Positions 35,290-45,256 of a DNA stretch of 64,000 nt are shown piece after piece; positions within the stretch are counted from its first letter, which is position 1; every line of letters begins with the position of its first letter. The notes beneath the pieces were generated by a model. The model searched no databases. It saw only the letters and a list, made by a program, of their open reading frames with translations, and was not told where the DNA came from. Made by a program: the position numbers and the translations under genes. The DNA is taken from positions 142,955-206,954 of the forward strand of contig CAJNOI010000066.1 of NCBI GenBank assembly GCA_905250115.1, written 5' to 3'. The DNA is from Adineta steineri. Taxonomy: Eukaryota; Rotifera; Eurotatoria; Adinetida; Adinetidae.

Positions 35290-35740
35290 AAGGAATAAAT
35301 AAATAATCAAGTAGATGTATCAATATAATTCTCAATTTTGTATATAAGATAAATTCAATATCTATCAAATGAATGTCCACAAGTTGAGCAAAATTTAGCT
35401 GAAAGATCTTGTCGTAATGCACTACATTGAGAACAAACTGTTGAAACTGGAAGAGAATAAGCAGGAGGTGCATAATTATCTTGTTGTCCAGAAACCGACA
35501 TTGGTGCAGGTGCAACTTTACTTGAATAATGTATTTGATTGACAGTTTCTGCTGGAAGAGAGCGACCAATATCAACGATTAACTAAAAATCAATAAAAGT
35601 ATATTTATGATCGACCATAAAAAATTACACTTACATTATATGTTAGTTGATTTCCATATGGTCCACATCAATTTCTTGAAGTCCCTAATCTCCAACTACA
35701 CGGTATTGGAGATCTCGATGAATATTTTGCTGATTCTTCA
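35290..35740 (-). pseudogene. broken copy of the zinc-ribbon membrane gene
   Basis: The minus strand keeps AVAEESAKYSSRSPIPCSWRL, a following TTTTTAG acceptor and a last exon LIVDIGRSLPAETVNQIHYS leading to a CSQC...CSTCGH ribbon. In the middle exon a TGA sits where the sequence reads SRN-stop-CGPYGNQ, probably a former tryptophan codon. The two membrane segments upstream are missing. Compare the intact gene at 18326. Confidence 0.6.
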
Positions 35741-35928
35741 GCAACGGCCTGTAGTATTTGTACTATATGTGTCGGAATTGCTATCTTAGTACAATTTGTT
35801 GAGGTTTTATTCATTTGGATTACTCTTATATTGTTTTGAAGTTTTCGTTGATTTGATTGTTGATGACGAAGTTTAGCATACAAAATTATTTTTATTCGTT
35901 CATTTGTAAATAGATATGCTGTTGATGC

Positions 35929-35988
35929 ATCTTGCGGGTGTGGGTGTGGACCACATTAAGAAATAAATACCAACCACACCCTCAAGAT
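35929..35988. repeat. telomere-like foldback element, loop type CACATTAAG
   Basis: Starts ATCTTGCGGGTGTGGGTG, ends ACCACACCCTCAAGAT; loop CACATTAAGAAATAA is nearly identical to that of the copy at 28872. Confidence 0.75.
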
Positions 35989-38551
35989 ATTTGAATGAAA
36001 AATATTTATTACAGTTGTCATTTGATAATATTCATAAATGTATTTTAATTATTTTCCTGCTTAAAATGAAAAATCTCATTATTGTTTCTTCTTTCTCAGC
36101 TTGTTTTGAAGAGTCTTATTGTTCAATGCAGAATATCATAAATAACAAAACATGACAATATATTTTGTAGATTTATTATTACCCTAGAAAAACTTTAGAG
36201 AATACTTCCATATGGAAGTTAACGTCTGGTTATTACAAAATAAATTAATCAATATTAAAATGATACTGATAGCTCATCGTTTATATTTTATAAAGTAAAA
36301 AGTTATTTGTATATGTTAATAAATGTTTTTTTCAATATAGTTTTCTATTAATTGTTAATGATTTTTATATAAACATGATAATTTCTTCTTTTCCATTTGA
36401 GAAGCATTTGTTAAATAATTGATGTATGACATGCATATGGCTTTTCCTGAATAAGAACATAGAACTCGGTTGAATACTTCTATGAGTAGTTTCAAAAGTT
36501 TTAGAAGAAAATGAGAAATAATTAAAAAAACACCCAATTACTTTTATAATTTTACTTGTTCGGGTAAGTTGTTAAGAAAAATAGGTTAGTTGCAACTAGA
36601 ATTCATCTATTATCAAATGTTTGTAAATATTTATTTATTCAAGTATTTGAACATATTTCTTCTCGTTATTTTATAGTTTTTAAGATATCTATATTTCAAT
36701 ATGTACCAAAATTTGTCCTTTCCTACAAAAAGAAGACTTGATACAATTTACTAGTAGATAATATTAGCAGAAATTTGATCAAAACTATCGATAAATAAAA
36801 ATAAGTATGTTATTTATAGCCAATAGTATAAGGCCAATCGCCTCAATTTGTTGTGTTTGTTTCCAATGAAAAACGTTGATATGAAGTCATGAGTGTCAGA
36901 TGAAGAAGACTACTCGACAGATGTCATAAATGTTAAAGTTAAGCTTTTCAAACTTAATAAATAAAATGAGAATGTTACATCGCTTCATCTTATTGAACTA
37001 TGATTATCATTATAATAATCATCGTCTTCTACATTGTTTTTCTTTTTATGTATAATTACCTTTCTTTATAGTTGTTATAAAAGCAATTAAAAATATAAGT
37101 TGTTTCCACATTTACAACGCACTACTCTGGTACTTTTCTATATTTATTTTTATCTCTGATATAAAACATACCATTTTTAATCCTTAATTTTTACAATGAT
37201 TAATTTAACAAGAACTCCATTGAAATAATTGCGACGACTCTTTATATATATATATAGAATCTGTCAGAGATTGTCTTAAAACGTACAATGTTGTGATATC
37301 AGATTAATTGACAGACAATTTTTCAAAATCCGTCCGAAAATATTGTCATGTTTACACAATTATTGTTGCAATCATTTTATAAAACTTTTCATAATAAATT
37401 GAATACAGGAATAGTTTTGATTTCCAATCATCAGATTCATTAATTACTGCTCGTAAAATTTTAACAACCCAATACATGACATTTCTCAGTTTATTTGCTC
37501 AAAGAATGAGGGTGTGGGTGTGGGTGAATGTGGATGCCTCTCTCTTACTTATTCATCATCTTTAACTATACTCACATCCATACTGAGACCCACCCGCACC
37601 CACATCCTTCTCGGTAGTAACGATGGAGTAATGCGAAATGCGCTCGTTTCTTTTAATAAAAAATATGTTATTTAAAATGAATGAGTCATTCAAAGTATTT
37701 TTCTCTCAGTTTTTAAATACAGACAGATGAACATTTCTTCATTGAGGTTATTTTATGTTTTTATTAATTAGATAAAATATTTTCTTTGCTATTATTCGAA
37801 AACCATTGTAAACTGATGAGAATAAAACAACGCATCGACATATAAAACATTTCTTATTATTCTTGTTGTTCTATTCTAAAACTAAGAATAAGATGTCATA
37901 TATTTATACGTAATCTACTTTGCTCACTATTATTCAAATTATGAGTCTAAAAATAAATGATGAACTATAACGTTCGAAGTGAACGTGCAGCACACAAAGT
38001 ATTAAAAAAGTCAACACAATAACTAAAAACGCAAATACCCCCAGCGAAGATTTATTCATAATCATGTCTATAGAAATGGTTTTAAAAACTATTCATCAGA
38101 GTTACTTTTTGTGTTGATATATTTGTGATGAATAGAAAAAAAATCTAATCAAAATTATGAAGCATATTAGAAAGAAACAGAACAGTGACAAACAGATATA
38201 TAATAAGCATCTTCAGTAAAGTATAGATTTATGTTGAAAGATGTGAAGTATACCATTATCTGCCCTGTGTAAAATGCATTAGTCTAGTATGAAAGTGTCA
38301 TTAACAATACTTCTGCACTTTTTCAATTATATTTCATATTCATCATTATATTATAAGATTGCAGTGTTAGTAATTAAGAAATCTTTTCTTACACATACTA
38401 GAGAATAATTTATTATTTTTGTTTCTTTCAGATATTCACCAAGACTGTAATTAAATCAACAACCCTATTCACTTTTTTTGAATAGTGTTTGTCATTATCA
38501 TTACTATATATTACGCGTTACTCAACTAACTGCGAACACTTCGTGAGATCA
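35989..38551. other. intergenic DNA, one foldback, no gene seen
   Basis: About 2.5 kb of AT-rich DNA. Contains the foldback at 37508. A CTTTCAG acceptor-like site near 38430 may serve the receptor mRNA that follows. Confidence 0.4.
37508..37608. repeat. telomere-like foldback, long-loop type
   Basis: Left arm TGAGGGTGTGGGTGTGGGTG then TGTGGATGCCTCTCTC; right arm CTCACATCCATACTGAGACC then CACCCGCACCCACATCC. Shares loop and sub-arm sequences with the element at 42057. Confidence 0.75.
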
Positions 38552-39463
38552 ATGATGAATAACGGTAGTATGTTAACAACAAACAACATCAGCGATAATA
38601 TCACTTTCAATCGTAATATATTTTCTAGTAGTGATTCTACAACTATCATTGTCCAGTTATCAATTTTTTCGCTTACTATTATTCTTGCTATTGCTTATAC
38701 AACTCTCATAGTTATTCGACCAGTATTTCGTAAAAATAAACTCAATTGGTTCACAGTCAACGTTTGTCTCGCAAGTGCATGGCTAGGTATTATTTTGGTA
38801 GTGATGAATGTTCCACAACTACTCAACGAATCCAGTTACTTACCCTGTCGTGTACAAGGTTTTTTGGCAGTTACAGCTACGTGTCAGTTAATGTATTCAC
38901 ATTGCGCAATTGCTATTAGTAGATTACTCACTATCGTTTACGCACATAAACATACCTTTCGTTCTAATATATATTTGTGGAGTTATATGATTACTGGGTG
39001 GGTAATGGCTTTTATCGTCGCTTCGCCTTACTTATTTCTGAACGGCTTTTTATGTTCAAGTTCAGTGGAAACAACTTTTTTGCCATATTATTCCATCATT
39101 ATTATTCTTTTCCTACCGATTACAATCATTACCATATGTAATACTCGTACTCTTTTGTTTGTACGTAATTCTACTCGTCGAGTCCATGCTGCAAATACTA
39201 CTGGTCAAGTATCTCATAAACGTGATATAGTCTTACTCAAAATAACAATTAGTACTTTTATTACGTTTGTAGTCGGATGGACTCCTTTCTTTGTAATACA
39301 GCTATTCAACAAAACTGCTTCTATTCCATATGGTTTAAACGTTTTTTTCCAAATATTAGTAGCGTCATCTGTACTTCAGGGCGTAATAACGTTGATATCT
39401 ACTAATCAACCAGTACGCACTTTTCTTATCGAATCAGTCACAAGACGTTGTTGTCAAGTTTAA
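38552..39463 (+). CDS. rhodopsin-like 7TM receptor
   Basis: Single exon, 303 aa from the ATG at 38552 (an in-frame TTG further upstream is less likely). The N-terminus has several N-glycosylation sequons (NISDN, NITF). Seven membrane segments; TM3 ends SRLLTIVYAHKH, resembling a degenerate DRY region; the third loop is short and basic (NSTRRVHAANTTGQVSHKRD). TM6 has FVVGWTPFFVIQ, the CWxP-like motif of class A receptors. TM7 lacks NPxxY and reads LISTNQPVRTF. Looks like the rotifer class A receptor expansions related to peptide receptors; ligand unknown. Confidence 0.78.
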   Translation: MMNNGSMLTTNNISDNITFNRNIFSSSDSTTIIVQLSIFSLTIILAIAYTTLIVIRPVFRKNKLNWFTVNVCLASAWLGIILVVMNVPQLLNESSYLPCRVQGFLAVTATCQLMYSHCAIAISRLLTIVYAHKHTFRSNIYLWSYMITGWVMAFIVASPYLFLNGFLCSSSVETTFLPYYSIIIILFLPITIITICNTRTLLFVRNSTRRVHAANTTGQVSHKRDIVLLKITISTFITFVVGWTPFFVIQLFNKTASIPYGLNVFFQILVASSVLQGVITLISTNQPVRTFLIESVTRRCCQV

Positions 39464-39702
39464 ATATTAATGTGAATCGAAAGCAATCTGTTCTTCTCAT
39501 TGTATGTAGAACTTGCAAAAACATATATGTACATGTGATATTACATGGAATTCATCTTACTACAAATTTACACATATGAAACAATAATGACGACACGCTT
39601 CTTATTTTCTTGTCTTGTAACTAATTTAAATAACACTAAAATATCAAAAGAAATAAAAAGATGTAGAGTGATTCAAAAATATTGGTTTAACAAATATAAG
39701 CA

Positions 39703-39757
39703 AGAGTGTGGGTGTAGGTGCGGATATTTATCGGCTCTTAATCCACACCCACACTCA
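39703..39757. repeat. telomere-like foldback element
   Basis: Left arm AGAGTGTGGGTGTAGGTG, right arm CCACACCCACACTC; loop of about 22 nt. Confidence 0.65.
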
Positions 39758-39863
39758 CAGCCTTTTGAATAAAATTATTCATCTGTTGTTTATCAAAGTG
39801 TAATTCTTGAGAGATTTGTTTCTTCGTCAGTAATTTAGTTTCCTTCTAAATTCAGCATTTGAA

Positions 39864-39899
39864 AAGTGTGAGTGATTAATTCACACACTCACACCCCAC
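39864..39899. repeat. short telomere-like hairpin
   Basis: AAGTGTGAGTGATTAATTCA followed by CACACTCACACCCCA; a compact, diverged pair. Confidence 0.45.
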
Positions 39900-40027
39900 A
39901 AATCAAAATATGCTAAATTGTTTGCATGAAGAGTCTTAAAAACAACACTTTTATTGTACGGAATTTATCCTGATTAATAAAAATAAAAAAAACAAAATGA
40001 GTATAATTTCGCTAAATTCGATGTAAA

Positions 40028-41563
40028 TTATACTAAAACATCATCTTCGAATGTAACAAATTCATCGTTTATAATCTTAAAAGGTGAATAAGTTGTTGAT
40101 TGTTGTTTAAGAATAAATAACCAGATGACGCCAATAAAAACTATGATACTAATGATCACAGTAAACACAATTGATATTGCATAGTTCGATTTTCGATTAG
40201 TTCCTATTTGATTGTTAGGATAAGTTAAATTCAGTTGTATAAATTGATGTAGCATCGCTTGTGATCGACGTGCTTGATCATAAGGTACCATATGACCAGC
40301 ATTATAAAAAAGAATATAAGTTAAATTCCGCGCATAGCGTATATAACCTGCCGATTCACCATCGACAATCCATGCATAGATTGGAGCGACTTTTCCATTT
40401 CCTAAATCGAATCCAGATTCACCATTCCATGTCATGTTATCCAACATATTCTCTGCTGCCCAATGATTACAAACTAAATCATATTCACCATTATAGATCA
40501 AGATTGGAATTTGTTCAAGTAAATCAGGCAATAGATCGATAGAAGGTTTAGAATTAAATGCTTGAAATGCGTTATGAACCGATTCTGTAAAATCTTTCCA
40601 TTGAGATTTCTTTCCATTTATATGAATACTAGACATGACATCTTGTCGATTTAAATAAGCGGAAACATATTCAAGTTCAGATGGCCCATTCATTCCACAC
40701 ATCGGTTTTTGTGCATTTAATCGTATATCATAGGCATTGATACATTCTCCGTTATTTTCCCACCTTTTACCATTATATATTATCTCATCGAGAATAGGAA
40801 AACATGGATTAACAAAAATATGTAATTGTTTCGATAATATGTCTTGACATATTGCAACTAGACGAGTAATATTAGTATAAAGTTCAGAGTCGTTTTTGAC
40901 TAAATTGTTTGCAATTGCATATGGTAAATACGAATTATAGAGAGAAATCGGATCAATCCATCCATCTCCAATCAGAAGGCCACGTAGTTTCAATAATGAT
41001 CGTTTTTCAAGAATTGCTTTTGCAATATAAGGAATATATTGGCCACCAAAAGATTCACCAGCTAAATAAATATCTTCTTCGAGTAAATCGGGAAAAATCT
41101 CAACATATCGATCGAAAAAATTGAGAAAATGTTCTGCCATTACATCGAGTTCCTCAATAAACATTCCTCTATCAACATAAGAAAACCCAGTACCAATAGG
41201 TTGATCAGTGAATAAAAGATTAGCATACAAATGCCATGAACCATTATTTGTAACTATGGTATTTTTATCTAAAAATCGAAAAGGACCAATTTCTGTCCAT
41301 GCTCCAATGAGACTACTTTGACCAGGACCTCCATTCAACCAAATGATTGTTCTTGGTTTATTATCTATGAATTTTTTGGCAAAGTGCCAAAAAAATAATT
41401 CACCATCTGTTTTTGAACCAACTGGTAAATATCCAGCATGCATACGAATAGTAGATTCAACGTCTGGTAGAAGAGGTAAATTTTGAACGTAGAAGTCACT
41501 AGCTTGTAAACTAGTGACATAATAATTAAACATCGAACAGAAGATAAATATTTGTACAAACAT
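40028..41563 (-). CDS. serine carboxypeptidase, KEX1-like (S10)
   Basis: Single exon, 511 aa. Residues 1-20 are a signal peptide. S10 landmarks are complete: TIIWLNGGPGQSSLIG (about 70-84, oxyanion region), LAGESFGGQYIPYIA (about 166-180, catalytic Ser), NGEYDLVCNHWAA (about 357-369, catalytic Asp) and FYNAGHMVPYDQARRSQ (about 417-433, catalytic His). A C-terminal membrane segment (about 468-490) and short cytosolic tail follow, the layout of fungal Kex1, which trims basic residues from C-termini in the late Golgi. The GHMVPYDQ form is typical of Kex1-type enzymes. Absence of introns in a 1.5-kb gene is notable here and may point to fungal origin or retroposition. A 3'-end relic lies at 32.3 kb. 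Confidence 0.88.
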   Translation of the reverse strand: MFVQIFIFCSMFNYYVTSLQASDFYVQNLPLLPDVESTIRMHAGYLPVGSKTDGELFFWHFAKKFIDNKPRTIIWLNGGPGQSSLIGAWTEIGPFRFLDKNTIVTNNGSWHLYANLLFTDQPIGTGFSYVDRGMFIEELDVMAEHFLNFFDRYVEIFPDLLEEDIYLAGESFGGQYIPYIAKAILEKRSLLKLRGLLIGDGWIDPISLYNSYLPYAIANNLVKNDSELYTNITRLVAICQDILSKQLHIFVNPCFPILDEIIYNGKRWENNGECINAYDIRLNAQKPMCGMNGPSELEYVSAYLNRQDVMSSIHINGKKSQWKDFTESVHNAFQAFNSKPSIDLLPDLLEQIPILIYNGEYDLVCNHWAAENMLDNMTWNGESGFDLGNGKVAPIYAWIVDGESAGYIRYARNLTYILFYNAGHMVPYDQARRSQAMLHQFIQLNLTYPNNQIGTNRKSNYAISIVFTVIISIIVFIGVIWLFILKQQSTTYSPFKIINDEFVTFEDDVLV

Positions 41564-42056
41564 AAATAATATAATTTAATAACGAATCTATAATAAAATA
41601 TAAATTTTTTTATCAAACTCACTATATTCCTCTATCGAAATATGAAAAATGTTTACATCGATTATTCACGATTAAATGACGTCATATTATGTAAATGAAT
41701 AATGTCATGGTTATATTGCTTAGAAAAGAGAGAACGGATGAAAAAGTACATACACTTATTTTATATGATGTAATACCTGAAAAAGACTGCGACAACAAAC
41801 AAAATTTCATAAGAATATATGTAAAGTCGACGATTGGAATGACTAATGAGTCATATAATATCGCTTTAATTTCCCTTCATAAGCATTGAATAATTGAAGC
41901 TGTCAAAGCCTAATCTAGAAAATATATAAAAAAGAAATATTCTATGATTGTTTCATGGGAAGCAACAGATTCTCATGGTTTTTCGTAGGTTATCAAGTTA
42001 ATTTTTAAGTTTTATAAAGGTGTCTTTTTATTTTCAAACCAGTTTCTCGTTTAAAA

Positions 42057-42173
42057 TGGGTGTGGGTGTGGGTGGGTATGGATGTGGATGCCTCTCTCGT
42101 ACTNNNNNNNNNNTTTGACTATACCCACATCCATACTGAGACCCACCCACACGCACACCCACACCTACACCCT
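42057..42173. repeat. telomere-like foldback, long-loop type, with sequence gap
   Basis: Left arm includes GGGTGTGGGTGTGGGTGGG (42058-42076), a perfect four-tract G-quadruplex motif, then ATGTGGATGCCTCTCTC. Right arm reads CCCACATCCATACTGAGACC and several CACCCACAC units. Ten N (42104-42113) fall in the loop. The paralogue at 37508 has about 11 nt there, so little sequence is missing. Confidence 0.8.
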
Positions 42174-42246
42174 ATCTAACATTCTTTGCAACCCATCCAG
42201 CAGCAACGAGTTGTGAATCATGATGAACATCTCCGATTCAAATTGA

Positions 42247-42321
42247 TGGGTGAGGGTGTGGATGAAAAATGACTATATTTTCAGCATCTTTACTCACGCG
42301 CACATACTCACAACCCTCACT
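42247..42321. repeat. telomere-like foldback element
   Basis: Left arm GGGTGAGGGTGTGGATG, right arm ACATACTCACAACCCTCAC; loop of about 40 nt. Confidence 0.6.
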
Positions 42322-43549
42322 ATATACAAATTTGAAAAATATTTATCGTATAAAATAATTGAAAATCAGCAAAGTTTGATTTCTCAAAGAATATATTACT
42401 ATGTTAAGACGCTTTATTTTGTTTTATCACAAAACTCAAAATACATAACAACTACTGGCATACACATACAAAATATATATTATAAAACGAGTTAGAGAAA
42501 GACTAAGCATTTGATTTCTATTGGACTAATTATCATTAGAAGATTTTCGTTGTATTTCATTTATTTTTTGATTTGTTAAATCATTTCATTCTTTTCAAAA
42601 ATTTCCCCCAACGCGTGTTGGCGTACACTGGCAGATTTGGCACCTCTGCACATCATCTTATTTTTATATTACGAGAAAGAAATTGATTCAAATATAAGTT
42701 TTGAAAAGTTCAAAAATATTTCAATGTTTGATTTGTTGAAAATAACTCTTTTATTGATGCAGAATGTTTCATATATGACCTTGATATTGTTCAAAAAATC
42801 TTTATAATATTAATTGGTTAAAACGCGGCCATTGTTTGTGATTGATACTGACCTCTGTTGTAGAAGTATTGAGGAAATAAAATTCAGAAGTTGATTAAGA
42901 CTCTAGTTTAATTTAATTTCCTTATTAATTTCAGGTATACTTTGTATATCAAGAAATTTCTTGCTTCATAATATATTCATTTCTTTATTCATTGTAATAT
43001 GAGAAAAACAAGAACAAATTCGACACGCTTAAATGATCTTGTTCATAAATATGTCTTTTTCTCTCTTAAGTATCGAATCAACTTTGACTTACAATCCATA
43101 TAATATACGAATTCATTTGACCTCTAGACCGAACGAGATTGTTTAAATTATTTCGAAGTTTTGGATCAATAAAAATATCAATGATATAATCGTCTATTAC
43201 TCTATTAATTATTATGGAGTTATTATTTCCTACTGGAATCGTTCATAAGCAATTGGTACAAATATATTATTTAATAATTCGTTTATCTGCATGAAGACGC
43301 GAGTACGAATAATAATTATACTCGTCAACGATATTCTTTTTAATGTAGAACATATATATTACATTCTCAACAGATGAAGCGTAGTATAGTGTATAGAAAA
43401 ATACGTAACTCGTGATTCAGTGTAATATCCTTAATGCACATGTTTGATATATTGTTTGTATGTTATGCATGATCGATAATTACCTATAATATTATTTTGC
43501 ACGGATTTATTATATTTTTCTTTTAGATATTTATCGAGAAGAAACTAAA

Positions 43550-44668
43550 ATGGCAAATAGTTCTAATAACGATAATCGCTGGTTTCAAATTCTTCATCCA
43601 CGTCCATTAGCTAAATATCAAGTATTTATATTTCCCGGAGCTGGTAGTCCAGGTATTTCTTCGAATAGTTTTTAGATTTTATTAATATTTTTTTTGTAAA
43701 AAAAAAAATTCAGGTCCATACTACAAAGATTGGGGAGAAAATTTTCCTGACTATGAATTCGCATTACTTATCTATCCTGGAAGAGGAACAAGATTAGCTG
43801 AAAAATGTATAACAAGTGTACCGGATTATATTACTCATATGAAAAGAGAACTTCTTCCATCTATAACTAAACCATGTATATTCATTGGACATAGGTATAC
43901 AATTCTAATAACATACTCTCTATTTTGCGTATATATTGTCTTTTAGTGGTGGAACTATGAGTAGTTTTGCATTAGCTAGAAATATGATTGAAACAGGAAC
44001 AAAAGCAGATTTGATTAAATTGTTAATTGCAATGGCAAGAGTACCACCTCATTTAGAAGGTTAGTATTCATTACTAAAAATAAATTCTGTTTGTTTTTTT
44101 GAAAATACTTAATTTTAGACCCTGAAAATTTTTATATAAAGACTGACAAAGAACTTATTGATATTTTAAAACAATCGGCAGGTATTATAATTCATTTTTA
44201 TTTCATTAAATATATTTTCTCAATATAAAATAATAGATCCTAAAGCGAAAGATCTATTTAATTTTAAACCGTTTGTTGATATGCAACTATCGATATTAAG
44301 AGCTGATGCAAAGGTATAAATTGAATGAAAATTCTATATAAAACTATGAACATTTTTTCTTGTTATTTCAGGCTGGCAATGCAATACTACCATCAAATCC
44401 AATAAATATTCCAATTATTGTTTATGGAGGAGACAAAGAAGAAAAACGTACAGAAGAAGTTTTGAATAGGTAAAAGAAATTATAGTATTAAATAAAATTA
44501 TTTTTATTTAATTTATCTAGATGGAGTGAATTAACAACAAAGAAAGAATTATTTCGTGTTCGAATGTTTCCTGGACATCATTATTTTTTTTCAGAATGTC
44601 AAAATCAAGTTTTAGAAGCCTTAAAAGAAGATTTTGATTCAATTCTAAATAATTCAGAAGTTAACTAG
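43550..44668 (+). CDS. type II thioesterase (TesA/GrsT-like alpha/beta hydrolase)
   Basis: Seven exons: 43550-43652, 43714-43894, 43947-44059, 44119-44181, 44237-44313, 44372-44469 and 44521-44668; 260 aa, all joins in phase. Landmarks: VFIFPGAGSPGPYYKDWGEN, a catalytic GHSGG nucleophile elbow (split by intron 2; GHSMG in most relatives), IVYGGDKE with the acidic residue, and MFPGHHYFF with the catalytic His. Type II thioesterases in bacteria and fungi hydrolyse stalled acyl chains from peptide or polyketide synthases. No synthase gene is in the window, so it may act in trans or have a fatty-acyl role. Six short introns in a bacterial-type gene imply an old transfer or thorough adaptation. 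Confidence 0.83.
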
Positions 44669-45256
44669 TGATGAAATAAATAAATTCGGCTCTGAAAAAG
44701 ATACTGATCTATAAAAAATTCTTTGATCGTGCTGACGATGGAAAACTCTCAGTTTATAAGATTCTGTAAGGAAGCCTGTAAGAATAAAATATGTCAAATT
44801 GACGACATACATCATAATATAGAACGAAAAAGAAAAATAAAGATTGAATGAATTTGACAATAAAATAGATTTTCAATTAAGCTCTTATCTCACAAATTAC
44901 TATTATAGATCTGACACTAATGGCATCATGTGAATGTAACATAATTATATATATCGAACCATCCTTTTTTATATTTACATTTTTTAACAATAAAAAATAA
45001 TTAGAGATTTTTTTTGTATATAAAAAATCACTACAACTGTCTTTGTAAATAAATATGAATAACAATCTTTTTTCAACATCATCGAACGATTTTTTTAATT
45101 ATGAAAAAGCCAGCTAAATATCAGGTGAATAAACAAGAGGCAGAACAATAAATTTTAATCTAATCAACTTTTGACTATAAAATGCAATGATATAAACTAT
45201 TTTAGAATAATCTTGAGTATATATTTTTAATAATACAAGATAAAAACGACGTAGAT
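44669..45256. other. spacer, no gene seen
   Basis: AT-rich. An ATG at 45103 with a following GTGAAT donor cannot join the next gene in frame. Confidence 0.4.

Larger units (their letters stand above)
33560..35890. repeat. mosaic duplicated block
   Basis: Part one (33560-35158) is an inverted copy of 9253-10980, including upstream DNA. Part two (35290-35740) is an inverted, broken copy of exons 2-3 of the 18.3-19.2 kb gene. The two source loci are more than 8 kb apart, so the block was assembled in at least two steps or descends from a locus where they were adjacent. Confidence 0.65.
39464..40027. other. spacer with two foldbacks
   Basis: Convergent 3' ends of the receptor and carboxypeptidase genes. 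Only the telomere-like elements at 39703 and 39864 are recognised. Confidence 0.45.
41564..43549. other. intergenic DNA with two foldbacks and an assembly gap
   Basis: No gene seen. Contains elements at 42057 (with ten N) and 42247. A TTTTAG acceptor-like site at 43521-43526, 24 nt before the next start codon, suggests a 5' UTR intron or trans-splice site. Confidence 0.45.

Noticed and set aside
42104-42113. N run as a scaffold junction between unrelated contigs
   Set aside because: Both sides belong to one foldback whose paralogue at 37508 is continuous, so this is a local gap.
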